The notes under the pieces are model-generated. The model worked only from the letters and a program-made list of their open reading frames with translations. It had not been told where the DNA came from and did not search any database. A stretch of 64,000 nucleotides of DNA from Diphasiastrum complanatum (lineage: Eukaryota; Streptophyta; Lycopodiopsida; Lycopodiales; Lycopodiaceae): positions 41,068,927 to 41,132,926 of the forward strand of contig CM055101.1 in assembly GCA_029204225.1 (NCBI GenBank). Direction: 5' to 3'. Of this stretch, positions 55,152 through 64,000 are shown piece by piece (the stretch's first letter is position 1; each line of letters begins with the position of its first letter). The translations under genes and the position numbers were made by a program.

Positions 55152-56582
55152 TTCTGCAACAAAAAGCAATTCAAACAAGACAGACAGGGGTTTCCGCGCT
55201 TGATGCAATCAATCCAGACAGAGCACACAAAAACCAGGTGGGTCTTGCAAAGCCTGCATCTGCATATCCAACAGAAAAATAAGACGGCCCACGAAAGCTT
55301 CAAGAAAACAAGGCAACCCACAAAAAAAGTTTTGAAGATCTATAGGTTGATCAAGTCAAATCAGAAACTTTGATATAGATTTTAGAATACCAGCAGATGA
55401 GTTTTTTGTTGCAATCAGCTAAAATCAATAAGTAGCTGCAGTCGGGGGATGAGAACTCCAGATGTGCAATGGGCAGGCTGACTCACTTCGAGCAAACGGT
55501 GTATTAAAAAAAGGGGAAAAAACAGAAAAACAAAATTGAAAAGAGGTAAAGTTGGATCATAACATCATGGGTGTCATACCAGGGAGGTTAATCACATGGG
55601 GCCAGCTTAATCACATGGGTTCAAGTTTAGCCCTCCCACGAATGAGGGTTTGCCATGTGTTAGTAAATAACATGTGAAACTCAAATGCACACTTTCTTCT
55701 CGCTACTTTGTGGCCTCCCAAGTATATTCCATGTGGAGACTAATTCAAGATGATGGCAAGACATGCCTTATTGGAGCCCCACAAAAAAGTTAAGCTTTTG
55801 GGGCTGGCCAATCACTTACAAGTAATAGTTACGATGAGGTAGTAGGTAGTAGTTGGAGCTTGTAACTTGCAATGTTGCGAGGTCATGGTCCAAGGCCTCG
55901 ATGGTGGAGTGACTTGAGTGCCAAAGTCTTGTCTCACTCTAGAATCCAAACTTGGTTAGGAAAGGTAGGGTGTTTCTTAAGCTAGAATAAGAATTTGAGG
56001 GTAGCAGCCCTTAAGTTCACAAAACAAGAATTTAAAGTCAATTTATGAGAAAATTAAAAAGTAATTAGTTAGTAGTATAAAAAACAAAAACTACCTAGTG
56101 CATGTTCTAAAAGCCTATAAGTTCAAATTGGGTAGGTGAAGTGCCATTATCAATAATGAGCTTTGTCTCTATTATTTTTACTTGCCATCTGATTTCTACT
56201 TTCTCTTTTTTCCTTTATTAAAACTTGTAACAACTCCATAAGAATCTCTTATGATACTTTACTCTAACTATGAGTTTTTAAGTTGGAGAGAAAATGACAA
56301 ATAGGAACTTAAAACATCACCTCAATGAAGCATTGTTTGTTTCAAGTTGACATTTTAATAGTTGTTTATAAATTTGTATGTAGTCACATCTTCCTTGGGC
56401 CATTCCCATCCTTTTGCAAGCCTACTACCCATCCTAGCTTTTGGAAAGTAAGGGTGTAAAAAACACATAACAATGATTCCATTCTATTGTACTAAGTGGA
56501 CTTCAACAATGGACGATAATGAAAGACCGAGGGACTTAGTGAGGAGACTACTTTTAAGGAAGATTTGGACAGCAAGAAGACT
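55152..56582. other. PLD upstream region and spacer
   Basis: The first few hundred bases should hold the PLD leader and promoter. No unambiguous TATA box was fixed and a leader intron cannot be excluded. Beyond 55.5 kb the sequence is AT-rich with no gene recognised. Confidence 0.45.
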
Positions 56583-56710
56583 ACTTGTGGACTTCACTAA
56601 TGATGCCTATCGAAGACTATGAGACTTAGCAAGCATACTACTTTTTACTTGTGGACTTCACTAATGATGCCTATTGAAGACTATGAGACTTAGCAAGCAT
56701 ACTACTTTTA
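56583..56710. repeat. 64-base tandem duplication
   Basis: ACTTGTGGACTTCACTAATG and the following bases to AGCATACTACTTTT occur twice, starting at 56583 and 56647, nearly identical. A third, more diverged relative precedes them at about 56517-56582. Confidence 0.85.
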
Positions 56711-57009
56711 CAGAACATTTGGACAAGTAAGAACACTAGCATTTATGTGACGAAATACCAAAACATAAAGACTATCCATCTGTTAGATTTTTCCCTTCCC
56801 AACAAAATCAATCAATAATTTGGATCCTAATTGTTGGCTACATAGGTCCAGCGTACAAATGATAATAATAATATCTCTGCTTTTATAAAACATGATGGGA
56901 AAACCCATGACCATACAAGAAGATTAAAGTATTTAGAATAATACCGTAGAACGACAAAAATGAATTAAGCTATCCAATAGCTAAGTAAAAATTTAAAATA
57001 GTGAGCTAA

Positions 57010-57435
57010 TTACTCAAAACCAAGTGCCTGATGTAAATCACTAACTAAAATAGATCCAATAATAGGTAATGCAGGAAGCTTTGAAGTAGCCGCTCCTGCA
57101 AACTAAGCACGTCGAAGAATGGAAAGCGCCTGTGAATGTTGTAATGCAATAGAAATACGTTGACGGTAGAAAGAAACAATGACGGATGGTAAGGTAATGC
57201 TTTGTCCTTGGCGTTTCACCATAAGCTCCACACATAAAGATAGAAAATCATTAAATTTCTTGTGAAGACAACCATATGTTTTCAAGGCAAAGAGGACTTC
57301 ACCAGATGTACTATCATTATAATCTCGCTCCTTTTCTTGAGCTGCGTGAGATGCAGCGGCCCCTTGCGTGGTGGAAGAACGACGAAGGAGGTCTTGACGA
57401 AAATATAGGAATATAGGGATTGAACTGAAAGTCAA
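57010..57435 (-). pseudogene. Unrecognised ORF remnant
   Basis: A minus-strand frame of about 140 codons with a single in-frame TAG at about 57103. It reads FALKTYGCLHKKFNDFLSLC, ELMVKRQGQSITLPSVIVSF, YRQRISIALQHSQALSILRR, then after the stop FAGAATSKLPALPIIGSILV. It ends LHQALGFE and a stop. The well-composed helical pattern and single nonsense change suggest a once-real protein, probably from a transposon. I do not recognise it. Confidence 0.4.
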
Positions 57436-58217
57436 TATAGGAATTTGTCAATTAAGAATTGACAATCATTCTTGATATTGACCCAACCAAATTGTCGATT
57501 TAGACCATGACCCAACTATCAATATTGACCCAACCCAACTATCGATGTCGATGAACCCAAGTGTTGATATAGACCTTCTACATTGACTTTTACAATATCA
57601 ATACAATAGTTTGAATTCACGAGTTTTTACATATGATATATAATCGGATTCTAATAGCAACTAACATATTAATTCCTATTACCAAATTGATTAGACCATA
57701 AATGCCTTGTAGTTAAGTGATTTTGTTGAACTATCTTGCCGATGCACTTGTGGTAGTATAGATGATACAATGCACATCGAGCAAGCAATGAGAGACGAAG
57801 ATAGTGATTCCTTACATACAATTCTTCTTGTATCCACCTTGTCAATTCTCACTAGCATTGTATCTAATTTAAGGATATTATTTTGATTCTCATCTTTGTT
57901 AGTCATTGATGCTTTCAATCATTTGAGTCAAGTCTATAAATCAATCTAGCATTTTTGTATTTTTTGATTTTGCACTCTACATGAATTTGATGAATTATGA
58001 TGCAATCATAATTCATGGTTGGCTTGGAGATGTGATCTCAGAACTTTAAGATGTCAAAAAATGATCATATTTTAAATCACATAAATAGCTTTCAACCTTG
58101 CTTGTGAATGCCTGCAATCGGATTTGTAATAGAGGACTCAGATGCACTCATGACCTTACTCTCTAGTCCATTGCCAACATATCAAAACTAGTTGATGATC
58201 ATTTTGACTCAAGCAGA
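57436..58217. other. Intergenic, weak repeats
   Basis: At 57470-57600 phrases such as CAATATTGACCCAACC and ATTGTCGATTTAGACC recur loosely. No gene recognised. Confidence 0.4.
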
Positions 58218-58870
58218 GCTTACTCTTGCAAAACTAATAAAAATGCTACTCCAAGAAAAAATCAAGAGGACATGCTAAATCAACATAAATCAAATCATAG
58301 TCACCCATGCCTTTTCAATCCAAAAGAAAAATGTCTGCAAGTATTGCAAGAGGACAAATTATGAAATTCAAGATTGTAGGATCTTGAAACATAAAAAAAC
58401 AGTCTGAACATCAACAAGCCAATGTTGTAGAAACCTCCCAAACATCAGTTCAAGATGCATTTATGGAAAAACATGAAGATGAGAATTCTTGGTATCTTGA
58501 TTATGGAGCAACTTGGCACATAACTAATCACAAGGAATGGTTTTAGTAGTATAAACCTTATTGCACAAGGAAATTTGTCCACCTAGGTGATAATAGCACT
58601 CATAATACTGATGGTGAAGGTGCTATAAGACCACACTTAAAATATGGGTAAGGCAAACTCAATCCAAATGTATTCCATGTTTCTAATATGTCTAAGAATT
58701 TACTCTCAACAAATAGGATTTCAAATTTAGGACATAGGGTCAAGTTTGAATCAAACTGCTGCACCATTTTTGATAAAAGTAGAAAGGTTCTTGCACTTGG
58801 CAAAAGACAAGGATATCTTTACAAACACAGTCATTGCTACTCTGGTGCTTCACAAGGATTGCATACATGG
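58218..58870 (+). pseudogene. Ty1/copia zinc knuckle, protease and pre-integrase remnant
   Basis: Plus-strand scrap: a knuckle reading CKYCKRTNYEIQDC with Tyr in place of the CCHC His, then SWYLDYGATWHITNHKEWF, where the protease DSGA is DYGA, then VFHVSNMSKNLLSTNRISNL and HCTIFDKSRKVL-like gag-pre-integrase text with GKRQGYLYKHSHCY. Stops occur at the protease end and elsewhere. It ends shortly before the GA microsatellite. Confidence 0.75.
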
Positions 58871-59049
58871 GTTTCTATCAATAAAGATATGTTTTTCTAC
58901 TATAGGCTTTTTTATTTAAATCACAAAGCTATTATAAATATGTTCATGTGGTGGGCTCGGATTTTGACATTCTTAGCTCGCATGTCAAACAATAGTTGTG
59001 TTTCCAAAGGAGTGGTATCTCATCTTCAACTTATTAGCAAGGTGTATGG

Positions 59050-59187
<138 letters not shown>

Positions 59188-59262
59188 CATTCACATAGTT
59201 CCTCTTGCTTAAGCAAGACCAAACCCTTTGAAACTTTTATTCATAAGCTAACAAGGTAAAAT

Positions 59263-59998
59263 TGTTGAACGTGTCGCAAACGGGTTTGTTTCGTTGTCGC
59301 GAACGATTTTGTTTCTTTGAATTTTCTTTTGTGCGGAAGCTCACAGGAACCTAGACATGCGACTATAGATCACAGAATAGATTTCATTCTAGCAATGAAG
59401 ACAGCGGAAGACAAGGAGATGCACGAAATAGAGCAACTACATTATCAGTTCAAATTTTTAGAGCGAGATCGTCAGTGTCTCGCTCATTGGCGGCCTGATG
59501 CTCTGCTCTTTTTCGCTGTGTTTTGCTCGTTGGCAGACTTTCATGCACAGCTGTTTCGTTTCTCTTCTTTTTATTTTTAGATCTACACTCTATGTCTCAC
59601 TGTATCTATTTTGATCCAGAATAATAGTTTTATGTATCCACTGTGTGGAGTTTACAAGATAGCTAAACAAAGAATTACAAGAGTAGTTCACGCTAATCAA
59701 CTAATCAGTTACTCTCCATTGTTGCTATCCGTTTCAGCTTGGTGTGAAGTTTAAGACTTCAAGCCCGTTGAGCTGCCAGCTGGCAGTGCGAAAGATTTCC
59801 TTTCCTTTCTTTTCGTTTTGCGTTGCTTTGTAGTCCTGGAGGCAAGTTTGATTTTCACGAATCGTTCGTCCCTCGTTCGTCCTGGAGGCACGTTGACTTT
59901 CGCAAATTGTTTGATCTTCACGAATCGTTCGACTTTTGAATCAAGGCACGTTAACTTCCACGTCGCGGAAAAGTTGCAGAAGTTCACAATTTCTGACA
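59263..59998 (-). repeat. 3' LTR of the 60-62 kb copia element
   Basis: On the minus strand it begins TGTCAGAAATTG right after the purine tract that follows the RNase H stop. The sequence is repeated, diverged, at about 62700-63505 (shared CGTTGAGCTGCCAGCT, GTGTCTCGCT, GTGGAGTTTACAAGATAGCT). The far end is near 59263 and may be truncated. Confidence 0.75.
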
Positions 59999-60005
59999 CA
60001 CTCTC

Positions 60006-61245
60006 TTAAACCTTGCAGCTTTGCATGTTTAACCCAATTGTCTTTCTTTGCTTGGCAAAAAGTGGCTTGTCGAGCGACTTCGTGAGTAGATCTGCAATCA
60101 TGTCTATAGATTTTATGTACTGGACCTGGAGCTCTCCTTTCGAAATTAAATCTCGAATGTGATGGTACTTTAGAGATATGTGTTTTGTCTTTGAATGGAA
60201 GACAGAATCCTGGTACAGATAAATGGCACTCTGAGAGTCCATCATCATCGTGCATGGTCCTCCTTGTGGTATCCCGATTGCCTCCAGCATCATCCGTAAC
60301 ACTACCTCGTTTGCCACCTTTGAAGTTGTGACGTATTCAGTTTCGCAAGAAGACTGAGCTACCAAGGTTTGCTTTGTGCATATCCAGTTGACTGCAGTTC
60401 CGCACACTATGGTACATCCTCCAATTATGGACTTCTTGTCATCTTTGCAGCTCGCCCAGCTTGCATCATTGTAGTGGTGCAGCTCAAATCCTTTTCTTTT
60501 GTTTCTAGCTCTATAGATTAATCCCATATTCTGGGTACCCTTCAGATACTGTAGGATTCGTTTTGCCATTTGCCAATGTGCCATGCCAGGATTGGAAGAG
60601 AATTGGCTTAAGGCGTAAACAAAGAAAGCTAGATTGGGTCTGGTACAAATTGTAAGGTACATCAGACTATCGATTAGGTTTTGGTAGGGTATAGTTGCCA
60701 TCTTCTGTTCTTCCTCTTCTGTTTTTGGGCAATATTGTTTTGTCAACTTGGCACCAACTATTATTGGTGTGGCCTTTTCTTTGCATTCTATCATGTGATA
60801 CTGCTTGAGCACCTTTCTGGCATATTCAGGCTGACTCAAGTGCATTTCGCCCTTTGTTCGATCTCTTCTGATCTCCAGCTCGAGGCATTTCGTTGTTTCT
60901 CCTAGATCTATGATTTCATAACTTTCAAAAATCTGACTCTTCAAGCTTATGACCAAGCCTTTGATGCCAAAGATCACTTCGACTATCAATAGTGCTTATC
61001 ATAGCTTGAGTAAAAGATCTTGCATTCAATTTGTAGAATTGATTCTCGTTGACTCTAGCTCGTGTAGCAATCAATTTGTAGTGATTCTTGATGTCTTTGA
61101 CAAGACATTTGTCGCTGTCAAACTCAACCTTGAGTTGTTGATCAATCATCGTCCCAACAAATAGTAGATTGTTAGCTAAGCTAGGTACATATTGCACATT
61201 GCCTATCCACTTTATCTTCCCGCTGGCTAACTTCAATGGTATCAC
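60006..61245 (-). pseudogene. Copia pol with internal deletion: pre-integrase joined to RT end and RNase H
   Basis: From 61245 the gag-pre-integrase region (WIGNVQYVPSLANNLLFVGT, SDLWHQRLGH) runs to a joint near 60960. There it switches frame into late RT (SYEIIDLGETTKCLELEIRR, SLMYLTICTRPNLAFFVYAL). RNase H follows and is open to the stop: HHYNDASWASCKDDKKSIIG, VAQSSCETEYVTTSKVANEV, HSKTKHISLKYHHIRDLISK, DMIADLLTKSLDKPLF. The integrase and the RT catalytic core are deleted. The 327-codon open frame from the joint to 60006 is unusually well preserved for a dead copy. Confidence 0.9.
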
Positions 61246-62419
61246 TCTAAATCCTTTAACAGATAGTAATTGGCCATCGGCTTGTCCAACTTCATCACCA
61301 TTGCAAGTTTCCTTGAGTTCTGAAAACCACTCTTTCCTTAAGTCATGTGCTTGGATGCACCACTATCAATGTACCAGGTATCCTTAGCTTCATCACTTGT
61401 CATTAATGCTATAATGAACAAGTTTGAACTCTCACCTATATCATTTTCATATTGATCATCATCATATTGATGTTACAGCATAGTTGTCCTCATAATAATC
61501 ATCATCAAATTGATGTTGATCAACATAATTTCCCGCTTGCCATTTGCCTTTTCTTTGTTCTGTCTCCTTTTGTTTCTTGAAGCATTCATGCTCCCAATGG
61601 CCAGGTTTGTTGCAGTACCTACAATTCCCAGGTTCATTTTGTCTTGAATAGGCGCGTCCTTGACCTCGGGCTTGATTCCAATTGCCTCAATTCGGACTAT
61701 CATTGACTTGCTCATGAAATTGTTGAAATGATCCCCGACTTGAGTTTCCTCCTCTCGACTGATACCTTCCATGGCCAAATCTTCCACCTCGTCCTCTAAC
61801 TGCAAGAGCTTGATCATAGCCCCTGTTACGATGATTTAAGTTCTCTTGACATTGCTCTTGTTGCAAAAGCAATCCACCTAGTTCTTCATAGGTTGAAAGA
61901 TTTTCTCTTGTGGCTATACTCATCACAAACATCTGATGTGACTCACTTAGACTATTCAATGTCAATTGCACGATCTCACAATCTTGTACTCGCTCTCCAA
62001 CTGCTACTAATTGGTCACGAATTTTTTTGATCTTCAGTATGTGATTGGCCATAGTTGCACCATCATCCATTCACAATGTATGCAACTTTGTCTTTAGAAA
62101 TATTATTCGAGATGTATTTGTCGTTTCAAACAATGCCTTCAATGTAACCACGTTTTTTTTGGTCCTTCCGAATCTGAAATATAGGAGATAATTTCATCTC
62201 TAACTGATAAGTTGATGACATTCTGGGCTTTCCATTTTCTCTTGTCAAATGCCCGCTGATCTTCTTCAATCACTGGCCTTGTCTCTTCAACTATCACGAT
62301 CTCCCATAGCTCATTTTCCATCAAAATGTTCTTCAGTTTGAATTTTCAAACTGCATAGTTGCCGGCACCTTCTAATTTGCTTGACTCATTGAGGACACTC
62401 TCGCTTAGAGTTGCCATTA
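61246..62419 (-). pseudogene. Copia gag and protease start, frameshifted
   Basis: Gag starts at 62419 with ATGGCAACTCTAAGC (MATLSESVLNESSKLEGAG), has an early stop, then KLKNILMENELWEI and INLSVRDEIISYISDSEG. The capsid-like part follows (MANHILKIKKIRDQLVAVGE, IVQLTLNSLSESHQMFVMSI), then an Arg/Gly-rich linker (RGRGGRFGHGRYQSRGG). An intact CCHC knuckle (CRYCNKPGHWEHEC) lies near 61600 in a shifted frame. The protease region around 61350-61400 is decayed. It is the same family as the gag at 29127-29678 and shows what that copy has lost. Confidence 0.88.
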
Positions 62420-62520
62420 TTGGATAGATGAGTCCGGATCACAAAAATAACTCAGTTGAGCACACAACCTGTCGTTAAATTTTATCACACACAGAATTGT
62501 ATATATTTGGTTGTGCACCT

Positions 62521-62690
62521 GATATCGGTATGACGCACGAGTGCACGACTGCTTGGAATTCTCTTTAGCTCGTGCGCGTGGATCCGATATTGGTACGGAT
62601 ATGTGATATAGGTATGACACACGGATGTACGACTGCTCAGTATTTTCTTTAGCTTTGGCACGTGGATTTGATATTGGTATGGATATGCTT
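62521..62690. repeat. 84-base tandem repeat upstream of copia gag
   Basis: Units starting GATATCGGTATGACGCAC at 62521 and GATATAGGTATGACAC at 62605, with a partial third. Homologous to the 80-base repeats at 29749-29984. Confidence 0.8.
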
Positions 62691-62699
62691 TATCTATAC

Positions 62700-63505
62700 A
62701 ACGTGTGGATGCGTAGTGTCGCGAAACTATTTCTTTTTCATTTTCATTTTCACGAACGTTTTTGTGTCTTTGAATTTTCTTTTGCGCGAAAGCTTCACAG
62801 GAACCTAGACACACGACTGCACATCACAGAACACATTCTATTCTAGAAATCAAGACAAATGGCACAAGACAAGGAGATGCACAAAAAATAAAGCAATTGT
62901 ATTATCAGTTTGATTTGGGAGCAAGATCATCAGTGTCTCGCTTGTTGGCGACCTGATGCTCTGCTCTTTCACTGTTTTCTGCTAGGTGGCAGACTTTCAT
63001 GCACAGCTCTTTCGTTTCTATTATTTTTCTTTTTTGCTCTACGCGCTACATAGAGCTCTCTGTCTCTTACAGAAATTTTGTCTATAGTCATATATGTTAA
63101 TGATCCAGAAAGGATAGTTTATATCTCCACTATGTGGAGTTTACAAGATAGCTAAACGCAGAATCACAAGCCTAGTTAAGACTAATCAACTAACTAGTTA
63201 CTCTCCGTCGTTGTCACTCATTTTAGTTGGGCGTGAAGTCTACGACTCCAAGCCCGTTGAGCTGCCAGCTAGCAGTGCGAAAGATTCTCCTTCGTTTGCT
63301 TTCGTTCTTTTCGTTTCTTTCGTAGCCTTTTGTTTTGCGTCCCTTTGCGGTTGATGTCCTGGAGGTATGTTTACGATTCACGAATGATTTGCGAATCGTT
63401 CGTCCTTCGAGTCAAGGCACATTGACTTTCGTGAATTGTTCTCCGTTCGACCTTCGCTTTGTGTTCGTGTTGTGGTAAAGTTGTAGGAGTTCACCATTTC
63501 TGACA
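62700..63505 (-). repeat. LTR shared by two tandem copia elements
   Basis: On the minus strand it begins TGTCAGAAATGG at 63505 after a purine tract (AAGAGGGAG) that follows the RNase H end of the right-hand element. It ends upstream of the gag leader of the left-hand element. It matches 59263-59998. The right boundary is firm; the left one (about 62.5-62.7 kb) is not. Confidence 0.7.
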
Positions 63506-64000
63506 CTCCCTCTTGAACCTTGCAGCTTTGCACGTTAATCCAATTGTCTTTCTTTGCTTGGAAAAGAGTGGCTTGTCGAGCGGCTTCGTGAGCAGATTTG
63601 CAATCATGTTTTCCGATTTTATGTATTGGACCTAGAGCTCTCCTTTCGAAATTAAATCTCGAATGTGATGGTATTTCAAAGGTATGTGTTTTGTCTTTGA
63701 ATGAAAGACAAGATCCTAGGACAGATAGATGGCACTTTGAGAGTCCATCAACATCGTGCTTGGCCCTTCTTGTGGTATCCCGATTGCCTCCAGCATCGTC
63801 TGCAGCCACACTACCTCGTTCGCCACCTTTAAAGTTGCGATGTATTCAGCTTCACAAGAGGATTGAGCCACCAAGATTTGCTTTTTGCATATCCAGCTGA
63901 TTGCAGTTCCGCACGCTATGGTATATCCTCCAGTTATGGACTTGTTGTCATCTTTGCAGCTTGCCTAGCTCGCATCATTGTAGTGGTGTAGCTCGAATCC
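63506..64000 (-). pseudogene. Copia RNase H end of a second element
   Basis: In broken frames this repeats the RNase H C-terminus of 60006-60500 (HSKTKHIPLKYHHIRDLISK, LLTKPLDKPLFSKQRKTIGL). The element continues beyond the window. An opposite-frame reading across it is a shadow. Confidence 0.8.

Overview
This is plant nuclear DNA from a large, repeat-dominated genome. The evidence is GT-AG introns, two intact land-plant genes, plant-type TTTAGGG-derived interstitial repeats, and many Ty1/copia elements primed by initiator-Met tRNA. Only two genes in 64 kb look intact: an ASR (ABA/WDS-domain) stress protein on + (31521-32183) and a phospholipase D alpha on - (55151-51783, three coding exons, 810 residues). 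The species cannot be named. ASR genes are best known from seed plants, and the low gene density, abundant telomere-like tracts and unusual transposon lineages would suit a gymnosperm or another large-genome, non-model lineage, but this is inference.

Layout. 0-1.2 kb: end of a - strand copia element. 4.4-6.7 kb: a coiled-coil ORF remnant, a solo LTR-like unit with primer-binding site, and a LINE reverse transcriptase. 8.3-11.4 kb: a decayed LSD1-like histone demethylase (LDL3 type). 11.8-15.0 kb: copia and Ty3/gypsy fragments. 15.4-18.7 kb: an AT-rich Helitron Rep-helicase of animal type rather than the usual plant type. A 4.8-kb LTR retrotransposon (18706-23497) sits inside its helicase region, with a perfect 5-bp target duplication. 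24.1-24.8 kb: a copia leader with four tandem primer-binding-site copies. 25.4-28.8 kb: an uncharacterised - strand gene pair that looks like an unclassified DNA transposon. 29.1-30.8 kb: a copia gag fragment, repeats and an LTR.

31.1-32.4 kb: the ASR gene. 32.6-34 kb: a foldback element, CT microsatellites and a copia scrap. 34.1-36.3 kb: a second decayed transposase-like gene with a QLDN/NKN/GHTH signature. 36.3-37.0 kb: a telomere-like tract. 38.1-41.7 kb: a deletion-derivative copia element with a CAAAC target duplication. 41.8-43.1 kb: Ty3/gypsy gag-protease. 43.3-45.4 kb: two divergent unrecognised ORF groups flanking an array of nine palindromes. 45.5-50.5 kb: a second telomere-like tract split by a copia element. 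50.5-55.2 kb: a CT microsatellite, then the PLD gene. 55-59 kb: mostly empty, with ORF and copia scraps and a 134-bp GA microsatellite. 59.3-64 kb: two - strand copia elements in tandem that appear to share an LTR.

The two host genes belong to stress and membrane-lipid biology (ASR as an ABA/drought-linked chaperone and transcription factor, PLD alpha as the producer of phosphatidic acid in ABA signalling), but nothing here shows that they are co-regulated. The rest of the window is a stratified transposon graveyard. Its most unusual layers are the animal-type Helitron, the two uncharacterised transposase-like genes and the palindrome array. LTR mismatch counts were made by eye, and family names rest on motif recognition, not database searches.
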